Positions 7,998-16,544 are shown, counted from the stretch's first letter. The stretch: DNA of 26,182 nucleotides from DATCIH01 sp036507955 (GCA_036507955.1 DATCIH010000082.1:1-26182), one strand, 5' to 3'. Numbers and translations: made by a program. The notes: generated by a model not told the origin, from the sequence alone.

Positions 7998-8673
7998 TAT
8001 ATTCTCCTACAGAAAGCATGTAGCCAAGGCCCCTTATGGTTTTAATGTATTTGTCATAGCCATATTCCTTTAAAGCTTTCCTTAAATTACTGGTATAAAC
8101 CTCTACCACATTTATGGCAGTGTCCGAATTAAAACCCCATATCCTATCAAATATCTGTTCCTTTGTAATAATTCCTTCTTTATTGTTAATTAGATATTCC
8201 ATAAGTTCAAATTGTTTTCCTTTTAAAGTAACTTCCTTTCCCTTTATAAACATAAGTTTCTTCTTCAAATCTAGTTCCATTTCCTCGAATTTAAGTTGGT
8301 TATTGTATACTAAGGTTCCATTTCTTCTTAGAATCGCCTCTAACCTTAGAAGCAATTCTTCGCTATGAAAGGGCTTAACTAAATAGTCATCTGCGCCTAT
8401 TTTAAAGCCCTTTATTTTATCATCTATAGAGTCCTTAGCTGTTAAATATAAAACAGGGGTATTAATGCCCTGCTCTCTTAATTTTTTTAGCACTTCATAT
8501 CCATCCATATTAGGTAGCATAATATCTAGAATAATTGCGTCATATATATTTTGCATTGCTAAAGCAAGGCCCTCTTCTCCATCGGTTGCAAAATCATATT
8601 GAAATAAAGTTTTTATACTCTCCCCAATAGTTTCCCTTAGTAGCCTGTCATCTTCTACTATAAGTGCTCTCAT
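7990..8673 (-). CDS. OmpR-family response regulator, CiaR-like
   Basis: Receiver domain (1-115) with acidic pair Glu7/Asp8-Asp9 region, phospho-acceptor Asp50 (ILDIMLP), Thr78 and Lys100 (LVKPF), followed by a winged-helix DNA-binding domain (about 125-222). The segment QIFDRIWGFNSDTAINVVEV, which covers the transactivation loop and recognition-helix region, is very close to streptococcal CiaR as I remember it (QIFDRIWGFDSDTTISVVEV). Streptococcal CiaR binds TTTAAG-N5-TTTAAG, and such a repeat stands upstream of apbE in this window. The start ATG at 8673 lies 4 bp after the stop of the GHKL kinase gene, and the 3' end overlaps the partner kinase by 8 bases. Family assignment is secure; the CiaR-like specificity is an inference. 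Confidence 0.93.
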   Translation of the reverse strand: MRALIVEDDRLLRETIGESIKTLFQYDFATDGEEGLALAMQNIYDAIILDIMLPNMDGYEVLKKLREQGINTPVLYLTAKDSIDDKIKGFKIGADDYLVKPFHSEELLLRLEAILRRNGTLVYNNQLKFEEMELDLKKKLMFIKGKEVTLKGKQFELMEYLINNKEGIITKEQIFDRIWGFNSDTAINVVEVYTSNLRKALKEYGYDKYIKTIRGLGYMLSVGEYND

Positions 8674-8677
8674 AAAC

Positions 8678-9964
8678 CTACTCCTTTACAACGTTAATTT
8701 CTTTTAGTATCACTGTAGCTTTAAATATACCATCCTGAGCTTTAAAAGAGAAAACTCCATTATATTTTTCTGCAATTGCCCCAATACTTCGTGTTCCAAT
8801 TCCGTGATCCTTATTATTTGAAACCGGATATTCCCCTTGAAACTGTACTTCCTCTACAAAGGTATTAGAAATTTGAAGGTATATATGATCGTAATGTTCT
8901 TTACATATTATAGTTATAGTTCTGCTTTTTTCATTTTCATTTTTTTTGCAAGCATTGATGGCATTTTCCAGAGCATTTGCAAATACAAGTCCTAGCTCCA
9001 TATTGTCTATTTTTATATTTTCGGAGATATGAACTTTGCTCTTCACATTAATATTTTCTTTTCTTGCTTTGCTTATATAAGAGGATAAAATTACATTTAT
9101 TCTATAATTTTCGCAATATTTTTCAACAACAATTTCATTTAAGTTATCGCTTAATTTACTCAAGTATTTTTGAGCTTCCATAATATTCTTATCCTGCAAA
9201 AGGGTGCTCAATATATCTATATGATGCTTCATATCATGTCTATAAATTTGATTAGCATTTATTTTGTCCATTATAGCATTGTATTCTTTTTTCTCCATAT
9301 CAGTTTGTATAAGCATAACTTCTCTATCCTGCTTTAATTGATAAAATTGAGAAATATTTTCAAAATTAAAATAGACAATTGCATAAAATACAAACATTAA
9401 AGCAAAAATTAAGAAAGTCATAAAAATAACTACAGGTGGTTTATAGAAGGGAGAAGTGTAATATAACAATATATAAAAAATCACCGCTAACAAACTAGGA
9501 ACCCCGCAAAGAAGTCCCCACCCTTTATCTAGGGAATCAAGCAATTTAAAGTATGGTTTTTGGAATGCTTTTAAGATTAAAAACATAATTAAAGCAAAGC
9601 ATATAAACTCAACAAATACTCGTATGGCAAAGTCATTAAAAATGATTAAGAATAGTATCCCAATATTACTTATTATCATACCAAAATTACAAACCGTTAA
9701 AAAAGAAAATAAGACTTTAGGACCCTTTGCTTTTGATAGGAAAAGAAAGAACATAAAGGCGGGAATAGCTACCGTTAATGGGTATACATAATCCAGAAAA
9801 TTTGAACCTTTATAAAGGATAATAGGAAGATTGGCAAGCCATAATGCAAAAATAAATACTACTATCATAATACAAGATTTTTTATTGCTGTATTTAAGCT
9901 GAGTAAGACTAGCCATAAAGATAGTCAAAAATGCAAGTCTAAAGAAAAGGTAAAAAATCATCAT
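8678..9964 (-). CDS. GHKL-domain sensor histidine kinase (AgrC-like)
   Basis: A polytopic membrane kinase of the AgrC/VirS type. Residues 1-200 contain six or seven hydrophobic helices (about 1-20, 32-50, 60-78, 87-107, 112-132, 153-171, 178-198). A coiled linker leads to the H-box YRHDMKHHIDIL with His243 as phospho-acceptor. The GHKL ATPase domain has the Asn motif FANALENAINAC (about 330-341) and the GIGTRSIGAIAEKYNG glycine-rich motif near the end. The GTG/ATG-rich 5' end overlaps the LytTR regulator by 4 bases (9961-9964), so they are translationally coupled. AgrC-type kinases usually sense peptides, but no agrD/agrB pair is present here. The only nearby candidate partner is the divergent small membrane protein gene at 10855. 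Confidence 0.9.
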   Translation of the reverse strand: MMIFYLFFRLAFLTIFMASLTQLKYSNKKSCIMIVVFIFALWLANLPIILYKGSNFLDYVYPLTVAIPAFMFFLFLSKAKGPKVLFSFLTVCNFGMIISNIGILFLIIFNDFAIRVFVEFICFALIMFLILKAFQKPYFKLLDSLDKGWGLLCGVPSLLAVIFYILLYYTSPFYKPPVVIFMTFLIFALMFVFYAIVYFNFENISQFYQLKQDREVMLIQTDMEKKEYNAIMDKINANQIYRHDMKHHIDILSTLLQDKNIMEAQKYLSKLSDNLNEIVVEKYCENYRINVILSSYISKARKENINVKSKVHISENIKIDNMELGLVFANALENAINACKKNENEKSRTITIICKEHYDHIYLQISNTFVEEVQFQGEYPVSNNKDHGIGTRSIGAIAEKYNGVFSFKAQDGIFKATVILKEINVVKE

Positions 9965-10698
9965 ATAAGCTCACTTCCTTTTTCAAAGAAGTAGTCAATG
10001 TATTGATTTTTTACTCCCTGATAAGTTTGCCTTGAAATTGGTATCAGTGTTTTATCATCCATTATAAAGTCCTTACTCGAGATGCTTATAACATAATTCA
10101 TATTCACAATAAAGGACTTATGACATTTTGTGAATCGTTTATCCGACAACAAAATATCATGAAACTCATTCATAGTACCATAGCAGTTAATAACCTGGTT
10201 ACTACTTAAATGAAAGATAATAATATGTTTAACGCTTTCAATATATTTAATTCTGTGAATTTGTACCTTTGTTAATTTGCCTTTTTCCTTTACTACAATG
10301 ATTTTAGATTTCTCTTCTCCCATTTCATCTAGGGCCTTGCCCATCAGAGATTTAATTTCAAGACTGGAAAATGGTTTAAGGAGGTAGTAAAAGGCATTAT
10401 ACTTATAGGAATTCACTGCAAATTCTGGTGATGAAGTTAAAAAAATAATCTTGCAGTTGCTATTGTTTCTACGAAGTTCCTCTGCAAGCTCTAACCCGTT
10501 CATACCAGGCATTATAATATCTAGAATCAGCAAATCAAATCCACCCTGCCTTGATATGCAGCTAAGCAATTCATCCCCACTTTCAAAAGTATCCAGGGAT
10601 ATTTGAAGGTCGGACTGTCTTGATGCAATAAATTCTTCTACTGCATTTTTAGCTTTTTCAAGTTCAAGCTTATCATCATCACATATGGCTATCTTCAT
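9961..10698 (-). CDS. LytTR-family response regulator (AgrA-like)
   Basis: Receiver domain (1-120) with acidic cluster Asp7-Asp9, phospho-acceptor Asp60 (LLILDIIMPGMNG), Thr88 region (IIFLTSS) and Lys108 (YLLKPF), followed by a LytTR DNA-binding domain (about 135-240) with the family signatures IKYIESVKHIIIFHL and FTKCHKSFIVNMNYV. LytTR regulators bind two direct repeats of about 9 bp spaced about 12 bp. Such a pair lies upstream at 10750-10779. It is the first gene of a four-gene minus-strand run. Upstream on the minus strand is an extended -10 (TGCTATAAT, ending at 10731) with a poor -35 that overlaps the LytTR-like site, consistent with autoregulation. Confidence 0.93.
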   Translation of the reverse strand: MKIAICDDDKLELEKAKNAVEEFIASRQSDLQISLDTFESGDELLSCISRQGGFDLLILDIIMPGMNGLELAEELRRNNSNCKIIFLTSSPEFAVNSYKYNAFYYLLKPFSSLEIKSLMGKALDEMGEEKSKIIVVKEKGKLTKVQIHRIKYIESVKHIIIFHLSSNQVINCYGTMNEFHDILLSDKRFTKCHKSFIVNMNYVISISSKDFIMDDKTLIPISRQTYQGVKNQYIDYFFEKGSELI

Positions 10699-10730
10699 CT
10701 GTTAGGTCACCACCTTTGTTATATAAATCA

Positions 10731-10783
10731 ATTATAGCAGAAATTTTCATCCTTTTGTGCTAGAATATCGACATTTTGTGCAA
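10731..10783. promoter_or_regulatory. Tandem LytTR-type binding site between divergent genes
   Basis: TCCTTTTGT (10750-10758) and ACATTTTGT (10771-10779) are direct repeats 21 bp apart, with a 12-bp gap. Each fits the general LytTR half-site [TA][AC][CA]GTTN[AG][TG] at 8 of 9 positions; the exception in both is T for G at position 4. Each is followed by GC. On the minus strand TGCTATAAT at 10739-10731 is an extended -10 for the regulator gene, and its -35 position falls within the first repeat. Either or both divergent genes could be controlled. Confidence 0.55.
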
Positions 10784-10854
10784 AGTATCACCTTATAAGA
10801 GAAAGTATTGATACAATTAACCAAAGAGTCACATAAAATATTTTTAGGGGTGTA

Positions 10855-11244
10855 ATGATGGAATATAAAATTCTTAATAAATTAAACTATGCTGGTAAAA
10901 TTAATAGTCCCCATAACCACACTGAGCTATCCTTCTACACTAAGAAACAAATGAGAGCTATCTATCCCAATAGTAATTACAGGGTGTCGGGAGAAATTGG
11001 TAACAAAACAGGTATCCAATGCGGCTGCGCAGAAAACACAAATGGTAAACCTCTCCCCGTTTATAAAAAGAAAACCTACAACAAGTTTACAGAAAAAGTT
11101 GTAGGATATGCCGCGGTAGAGGAACAAACATATTTATCTGTGGTGAAAAATATTCTTTTGATAAGAGTGATTGTTCTTATCTTCCTTACTGCTTCCCTTG
11201 TTACTTGCATATTTATTTCAAGCATGAGTAGCCTATTTCTTTAA
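10855..11244 (+). CDS. Small single-pass membrane protein of unknown function
   Basis: A 129-residue protein I do not recognise. Residues 1-95 are hydrophilic, with a Cys-x-Cys (56-58, QCGCAENTNGKP) and a basic YKKKTYNKF stretch. One strong hydrophobic segment at about 100-122 lies close to the C-terminus, so it looks tail-anchored with the N-terminal part in the cytoplasm, or exposed outside if inverted. There is no signal peptide. Two ATGs (10855 and 10858) follow AGGGGTG, and either may be the start. It is transcribed away from the LytTR/GHKL genes, and the shared upstream region holds a tandem LytTR-type site, so it is a candidate target or partner of that system. Its 3' end overlaps the convergent gene by 12 bases. 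Confidence 0.7.
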   Translation: MMEYKILNKLNYAGKINSPHNHTELSFYTKKQMRAIYPNSNYRVSGEIGNKTGIQCGCAENTNGKPLPVYKKKTYNKFTEKVVGYAAVEEQTYLSVVKNILLIRVIVLIFLTASLVTCIFISSMSSLFL

Positions 11245-11913
11245 CTTTAATTTAACTTTCTTTATTAATTTAAATAGCCAGTAAAAACATATCACAATAA
11301 ACACAACGTATCCATTTATTGAAAAAAGCACAAAGCTTGATAGTTTATAGGTCAATAAAACTAATAAGGCAAAACTCAAGCCAAACCCTGCACCCACTAA
11401 AAAAGTTACTTTTTTTGAGTGCTTTGTTTTTGAAGACTTAAAGCTATTTTTACCAATATAATCTACTATACCTATTGATAATGCCATTATTATAATAATA
11501 CCTACTAAAAATCCCAAGTTTAGTTCATAGTTAATAATAGCCTTACTTTTTATTGCTTTAGGGATATAGTTCATAATGAAATTTATAGTTAAAAGAACTA
11601 AAACCGAAATAATAATCATTTTAAAGTATTCCCATGCTTTATTGAGAGTAAGCTTCTTAGGTTTTACAGATTCTATGATTGAATCACAAAACCCTTTATA
11701 ATCCTTTCCTATAGCCTCTTCTATTGGCTTATTTTCTTCTTGATATCTTAAAAACATATCTAGAATTTCCGAGATAATATCTTCCTTTTCCTTTTCTTCA
11801 ATTGAGCTAACTCTTAAATAACAAACAATATCAATAAATATCTTAGCATTAGTCTCATTTAGCTTTTTACTAATTTTCCAAGTTTCCTTTACCATTTTTT
11901 CAGCTTCACTCAT
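11233..11913 (-). CDS. PadR-linked membrane protein (DUF1048/DUF1129-like)
   Basis: The N-terminal 90 residues are helical and charged, with IGKDYKGFCDSII resembling the DUF1048-type domain often encoded beside PadR regulators. Four hydrophobic helices follow, about 97-117, 132-152, 169-188 and 193-214, with a Lys-rich C-terminus. The start ATG overlaps the PadR stop codon by one base (TAATG), so the two genes are coupled. In related pairs such membrane proteins are PadR-controlled and thought to respond to envelope or drug stress, but their biochemical role is not known. Family placement is from pattern memory and could be wrong between the two DUFs. Confidence 0.7.
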   Translation of the reverse strand: MSEAEKMVKETWKISKKLNETNAKIFIDIVCYLRVSSIEEKEKEDIISEILDMFLRYQEENKPIEEAIGKDYKGFCDSIIESVKPKKLTLNKAWEYFKMIIISVLVLLTINFIMNYIPKAIKSKAIINYELNLGFLVGIIIIMALSIGIVDYIGKNSFKSSKTKHSKKVTFLVGAGFGLSFALLVLLTYKLSSFVLFSINGYVVFIVICFYWLFKLIKKVKLKLKK

Positions 11914-12251
11914 TAATTAATATCCCCCTCATAACCAATAAACATTTTATCTACACTATCCCTAAGTTCAATCCAATTTTTATGAAAGGTTTTTAGTTCT
12001 TCCTTTCCTTGACGAGACAAAGTATAATATTTTCTTTTCGGACCATAAGGTGATTCTTTCTTTGTAGAATCTAAAAATCCACTTTTTTCAAGTCTTAGTA
12101 AAAGCGGGTATATTGTGCCTTCACTTATCTCACTTAAACCATAGCTCTTTAGTTTTTCAGCTATTTCATATCCATAAATTTCTTCATCATTAATTATTTT
12201 TAGTATGCACCCTTCTAAGGTTCCTTTTAAAAATTGAGATTTATCCTTCAA
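11913..12251 (-). CDS. PadR-family transcriptional regulator
   Basis: A small winged-helix repressor. The core LKGTLEGCILKIINDEEIYG, then YEIAEKLKSYG, EGTIYPLLLRLEKSGFL and GPKRKYYTLSRQGKEEL, is diagnostic of PadR, with the wing between GPKRKYY and the C-terminal dimerisation helix. I place the start at TTG 12251 (MKDKSQFLK), because AGAGGTG lies 6 bases upstream at 12264-12258. The frame stays open to a TTG at 12278, which would add nine residues but has no ribosome binding site, and a GTG lies inside the RBS. It is coupled to the downstream membrane protein gene, and the pair is probably autoregulated. Confidence 0.9.
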   Translation of the reverse strand: MKDKSQFLKGTLEGCILKIINDEEIYGYEIAEKLKSYGLSEISEGTIYPLLLRLEKSGFLDSTKKESPYGPKRKYYTLSRQGKEELKTFHKNWIELRDSVDKMFIGYEGDIN

Positions 12252-12299
12252 ATGTTTCACCTCTATATTACATTGCAAGATACCTTAACTATATTGTAT

Positions 12300-12319
12300 T
12301 ACATGTTAGTCCAAATGTA
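12300..12319. promoter_or_regulatory. Candidate PadR operator
   Basis: TACAT (12300-12304) and ATGTA (12315-12319) form an inverted repeat with a 10-base gap about 50 bp upstream of the PadR start, in an AT-rich promoter zone. PadR-type operators often contain ATGT...ACAT dyads. The assignment rests on position and symmetry only. Confidence 0.35.
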
Positions 12320-12339
12320 CATATATATTTTAAAGCTTT

Positions 12340-12376
12340 CACAAATAAAAAACACCGGGGTCTGTTCCGATGTTTT
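12340..12376 (-). terminator. Rho-independent terminator after adk
   Basis: On the minus strand ACATCGG (starting near 12373) pairs with CCGGTGT (ending near 12352, one G-U pair) across an 8-base loop, followed by TTTTTTATTT. It lies about 25 bp after the adk stop codon and would end a clpB, nitroreductase, adk transcript. Confidence 0.75.
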
Positions 12377-12398
12377 TACACTTTCTTTTTTATCTCTA

Positions 12399-13052
12399 TT
12401 ACAGTTTATAGTTCTCTAGTACCTTCTTAATATCCTTAAATACTTCATCTATCCCTTTGTGTCCATCTATTTCAATTAAAATGCCTTTTTCCTGATAATA
12501 CTGGATTAAAGGCTGGGTTTGACTTTCATAAACTTGAAGCCTTTCCATTACAGTATGTTCTACGTCATCTTTTCTCTGAACAAGCTTTCCCTTGCAATTA
12601 TCACATACTCCTTCTACCTTTGTACTATTATATTTAATGTGATAGCTTAGATCACAGTGTGGGCATACCATTCTTCCTGTATTTCTTTCTACTATATAGT
12701 CCCGTGGTACTTCAATGAGTAAAACGCAATCTAGCTTTTGGCTCTGCTCCTTTAGAATACGATCTAGCTCCTCTGCTTGATTTTCAGTTCTTGGAAAGCC
12801 ATCCAGCAAATAGCCCTCACTACAATCCTTCTCTGAAATCCTGTCTTTAACTAATTTGACGGTAAGCTCATCTGGTACAAGTTGGCCACTATGAATATAT
12901 CCTTCTGCTTCGTTCCCTAGGGGTGTCTTCTCACGTATGTTTCTTCTAAATATATCACCGGTGGATAAATGGATCATTCCAAATTGATTGCTAATAAGAT
13001 TTGCCTGTGTACCTTTTCCTGCGCCAGGAGGTCCAAGTAATATAATTCTCAT
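12399..13052 (-). CDS. adk: Adenylate kinase, zinc-lid type
   Basis: Catalyses ATP + AMP to 2 ADP in the cytoplasm. The P-loop is GPPGAGKGT (7-15). The AMP-binding segment includes LSTGDIFR (29-36) and GFPRTENQAE (85-94). The lid domain (about 126-163) carries Cys130, Cys133, Cys150 and Cys153, the structural zinc site common in Gram-positive adenylate kinases. The 217-residue length is standard and the start has AGGAGCGA upstream. In most Firmicutes adk lies between secY and map in the ribosomal protein operon. Here it follows a nitroreductase-like gene and clpB, so it is either relocated or a second copy. A clear terminator follows. Confidence 0.97.
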   Translation of the reverse strand: MRIILLGPPGAGKGTQANLISNQFGMIHLSTGDIFRRNIREKTPLGNEAEGYIHSGQLVPDELTVKLVKDRISEKDCSEGYLLDGFPRTENQAEELDRILKEQSQKLDCVLLIEVPRDYIVERNTGRMVCPHCDLSYHIKYNSTKVEGVCDNCKGKLVQRKDDVEHTVMERLQVYESQTQPLIQYYQEKGILIEIDGHKGIDEVFKDIKKVLENYKL

Positions 13053-13123
13053 AACAGTCGCTCCTTATATTTATTTCACCTTCGTAAATTTCCGAGCTAT
13101 CCAAACTATTGGCTTATAGAATA

Positions 13124-13882
13124 CTAAATGTCTTTCCCAATTTTGATTTTTACCATGAATTCATACCCACTAGGGGCATCAGCTTTGTTGAAATCGTAAC
13201 TTGCAACTTTTACTTCATGGTCAACTGATAACCATAAGTGACATAGTGCAATACCAATATCAATTTGATTCATCTTGCCATACATGGCTGCTTTAAGAAA
13301 ATTAAGTTTCTTTCGGCTCACTATTATTGAGTTCACCTCTCCACTAAAAAACCATGACTGTGTATTAGAGGCTGAGGGAGCAAGTCGAACAGGCTCAAGT
13401 AGTTTCTCCCCTCCCACTACACTGGATATCTCAGAATAACTATTTCGTTTAAACTCTGAGGTTTTTGCTCTGTGTATTGGCTCTGCGGTATTACCAAAAG
13501 CGAGCATGATTACAAACTCCATACCGCTTTTTTGCTCAGGTACAGTTTTTGAGGGTTTTGCCATCCCAAGCCAGCAGCTGGCAAGATTGCTTCTAGAAAG
13601 GTACAAATCCATTTGTTGAAGCACAAAGCCTGCATTCATCAAATAATTGTCCTTTTTCTGAGAATAAAAGCAAATGTAATGAGGTGCTTTTATTGGAAGA
13701 AGGTTCTTCACGTCCTCGGTGCCCATATATACTAGCTCATATTCAATGCTTTCATCTAGTACTTTTAGCCTACTTGCATATTCCTTTATATCTTCTATTG
13801 TTTTTGTAGGCAGTGGAGTCATATCATATTTTCTGATGGACCTCCTTGAAAATATTGTGTCATATAGCTCTGAATTTGTCAT
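13124..13882 (-). CDS. Nitroreductase-family protein (putative TM nitroreductase type)
   Basis: A flavin-dependent oxidoreductase-like protein of 252 residues. The N-terminal FSRRSIRKYD (11-20) is the FMN-phosphate-binding signature of the nitroreductase fold. SNLASCWLGM (about 97-106) and APSASNTQSWFF (about 168-179) fit the second flavin-binding region. The double-domain, single-chain layout matches the family annotated as putative TM nitroreductase, although no true membrane helix is evident. The substrate is unknown. The start ATG has GGAGG close upstream. It lies 23 bp after clpB and 71 bp before adk, all on the same strand, and probably shares their transcript. A link to stress response through clpB is an inference from position. 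Confidence 0.8.
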   Translation of the reverse strand: MTNSELYDTIFSRRSIRKYDMTPLPTKTIEDIKEYASRLKVLDESIEYELVYMGTEDVKNLLPIKAPHYICFYSQKKDNYLMNAGFVLQQMDLYLSRSNLASCWLGMAKPSKTVPEQKSGMEFVIMLAFGNTAEPIHRAKTSEFKRNSYSEISSVVGGEKLLEPVRLAPSASNTQSWFFSGEVNSIIVSRKKLNFLKAAMYGKMNQIDIGIALCHLWLSVDHEVKVASYDFNKADAPSGYEFMVKIKIGKDI

Positions 13883-13905
13883 ATTTTTACCTCCAATAAA
13901 TTTAA

Positions 13906-16506
13906 TTATTCTATTTTTTCTATCGTAATTTGGTCTCCTTTTGTATCTACACCGATGAGATCCCCGTCATATATATCTCCCTTAATGATTTTCTTAGCAA
14001 TAGAGGTTTCCAAAACATTCTCAATATATCTTTTTAAAGGTCTTGCACCATAGATTGGGTCATAGCCCTCCTCTGCCATAAGTTGTTTAGCAGTATCAGT
14101 AACTTTCATGGATATATTTTTATCCTTAAGTCTATTTTTTATGTCTTCAAGGAATATATCTACTATACCTTTTATTTCTTTAGTTTCCAAGGGCTTAAAT
14201 AATATAATATCATCCAATCTATTTAAAAATTCAGGCTTAAATTTAACCTTGAGTTCCCCCATAACTCTATCTCTAATATGCTGCTCTATGCCTCCACTTT
14301 CTTTGTTTTCTAGTAGATAATTACTTCCAATATTGGAGGTCATAATAATTATACAATTTTTGAAATTAACAATCTTTCCCTGATTATCTGTAAGCCTTCC
14401 ATCATCTAAGATCTGAAGAAATATGTTAAACACATCTTCATGGGCTTTTTCTATTTCATCAAATAATACAACACTGTAGGGCTTTCTTCGTACAGCTTCC
14501 GTAAGCTGACCCCCCTCCTCATATCCTATATAGCCTGGAGGAGCTCCAATTAGTCTGGATACAGAATATTTTTCCATATACTCTGACATATCTATTCTTA
14601 TAATGTTTTCTTTGCTATCAAATAAAGTTCTAGCTAGAGTTTTAGCAAGCTCTGTTTTTCCTACACCGGTGGGTCCAAGGAATATAAAGGACCCGATAGG
14701 CCTTCTCGGATCCTTCATTCCAGCCCTTGCACGTATAACTGCATTTGCAACGGCGGTTACCGCTTCCTTCTGACCAATTACTCTTTTTGATAGCTCTTCT
14801 TCAAGCCGTAAAAGCTTTCTCCTTTCCCCTTCTACTAAATTTGCAACGGGTATTCCCGTCCATTTTGATACTATCTCTGAGATTTCCGTTTCTGTTACCT
14901 CTTCTTTAAGCATTGCTGTTTCATTATTTTCATTAAGGACCTCTTCTTTTTCTTTTATCTGGGCTTCCAGCTTTGGAATTACTCCATATTTAAGTTCTGC
15001 AACTTTATTTAAATCATACTCTCTTTCAAATTTTTCTATATCGCCCCTAGAAGCATCTAACTCTTCTTTCAAATTTCTTATTTCAACTATCTTAGTTTTT
15101 TCTTTTTCATATTTTGCTGTCATTTCATTGTCTTTATCTTTCAAATTACTTAGCTCTTTTTCTATAACTTCCAGTCTTTTCTTTGAAGCCTGATCGTTTT
15201 CTTTAGATAAAGCTTTCTTTTCAATTTCTAATTGAAATATTTTACGTTTAGCCATATCCATCTCAGTAGGCATACTATCTATTTCAGTCCTTATCATAGC
15301 ACAAGCTTCATCTATAAGATCTATTGCTTTGTCCGGAAGAAACCTTGTGGTTATATATCTGTCTGAAAGTTTTGCTGCTGCAACAATGGCTGAATCATGA
15401 ATTCTTATTCCATGATATATCTCAAACTTTTCTTTAAGCCCTCTAAGTATGGACACCGTATCTTCCACAGTAGGTTCCTCTACAGTTATTGGTTGAAACC
15501 TTCGCTCCAGAGCTTTATCCTTTTCTAAATATTTTCTATATTCATCAAATGTTGTTGCACCAATACAATGAAGACTTCCTCTGGCTAGAAGTGGCTTTAT
15601 CATATTTCCAGCATCCATAGACCCCTCTGATTTACCAGCTCCCACTATATTATGAATCTCGTCTATAAATAAAATTATTCTACCTTCACTGTTTTCCACT
15701 TCTTTAAGCACTGCTTTTAGTCTTTCTTCAAACTCACCTTTATATTTGGCCCCAGCAATAAGAGCTCCCATATCTAAAGAAAATACTATTTTATGTTTAA
15801 GCCCTTCCGGCACGTCTCCTCTTACAATTCTTTCCGCTAAGCCTTCCACAATAGCAGTTTTTCCTACTCCAGGTTCTCCTATCAGCACAGGATTATTTTT
15901 AGTTCTTCTAGAAAGAGTTCTTATGACCCTTCTAATTTCATCATCTCTTCCTATCACAGGATCTAATTTATGCTTTTTAGCTTGTTCTACTAGGTTTGTT
16001 CCATATTTCACCAAAGCCTCATAGGTTCCTTCTGGATCTGGATTATCTACCCTTTGATTTCCCCGAACTTTGGATAAGGCATTTAAAAAATTTTCTTTAG
16101 TTATACTAAATTTCTTTAAGATATTCCCAATTTCTTTAGTATTTACATCCATTAGGCCAAGCATTACATGTTCTACACTAATAAAAGAATCTTTGAATTT
16201 TTTAGCTTCCGCTTCTGCTTCTGCAAAAACCTCCTCAACCCTTCTAGTCGCATATACAGGGCCACTAGCCGCACCACTTCCTGTAACTTTTGGCGCCTCA
16301 TCTAATGCTTTTTTAATATCCTCGTCTAGTTGCCTTATATTAACTCCCATCTTACTAAATATATTAGGAATGAGCCCATCTTCCTGAGCTATCAGTGCTG
16401 CAAACAAATGTATTGTATCTATCTGCTGATGATTATTTTTTACTGCTATTAATTGAGCTTCATTTAAAGATTGTTGAACCTTTATTGTTAACTTCTCCAC
16501 GTCCAT
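13906..16506 (-). CDS. clpB: ATP-dependent disaggregase chaperone ClpB
   Basis: A hexameric AAA+ chaperone that pulls polypeptides out of aggregates together with DnaK. Domains: Clp N-domain with two repeats (1-145); AAA1 with Walker A GEPGVGKT (210-217) and Walker B LFIDE (279-283); a long coiled-coil middle domain (about 405-530) that separates ClpB from ClpA and ClpC; and AAA2 with Walker A GPTGVGKT (611-618), the pore-loop GYIGYEEGGQ and a C-terminal small domain. The 866-residue length is standard, and there is no ClpP-binding loop. The start has GGGAGG upstream. I see no CIRCE or CtsR operator. The leader instead contains a large nested hairpin at 16545-16615. Transcription probably continues into the nitroreductase-like gene and adk. 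Confidence 0.97.
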   Translation of the reverse strand: MDVEKLTIKVQQSLNEAQLIAVKNNHQQIDTIHLFAALIAQEDGLIPNIFSKMGVNIRQLDEDIKKALDEAPKVTGSGAASGPVYATRRVEEVFAEAEAEAKKFKDSFISVEHVMLGLMDVNTKEIGNILKKFSITKENFLNALSKVRGNQRVDNPDPEGTYEALVKYGTNLVEQAKKHKLDPVIGRDDEIRRVIRTLSRRTKNNPVLIGEPGVGKTAIVEGLAERIVRGDVPEGLKHKIVFSLDMGALIAGAKYKGEFEERLKAVLKEVENSEGRIILFIDEIHNIVGAGKSEGSMDAGNMIKPLLARGSLHCIGATTFDEYRKYLEKDKALERRFQPITVEEPTVEDTVSILRGLKEKFEIYHGIRIHDSAIVAAAKLSDRYITTRFLPDKAIDLIDEACAMIRTEIDSMPTEMDMAKRKIFQLEIEKKALSKENDQASKKRLEVIEKELSNLKDKDNEMTAKYEKEKTKIVEIRNLKEELDASRGDIEKFEREYDLNKVAELKYGVIPKLEAQIKEKEEVLNENNETAMLKEEVTETEISEIVSKWTGIPVANLVEGERRKLLRLEEELSKRVIGQKEAVTAVANAVIRARAGMKDPRRPIGSFIFLGPTGVGKTELAKTLARTLFDSKENIIRIDMSEYMEKYSVSRLIGAPPGYIGYEEGGQLTEAVRRKPYSVVLFDEIEKAHEDVFNIFLQILDDGRLTDNQGKIVNFKNCIIIMTSNIGSNYLLENKESGGIEQHIRDRVMGELKVKFKPEFLNRLDDIILFKPLETKEIKGIVDIFLEDIKNRLKDKNISMKVTDTAKQLMAEEGYDPIYGARPLKRYIENVLETSIAKKIIKGDIYDGDLIGVDTKGDQITIEKIE

Positions 16507-16544
16507 TTTATTAACCCTCCCTTTAGTTTATTTACTTATGCAAA

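Noticed and set aside
15746..16387. Plus-strand open frames of 92 and 105 codons inside clpB
   Set aside because: Antisense shadows of the conserved clpB reading frame without start signals.
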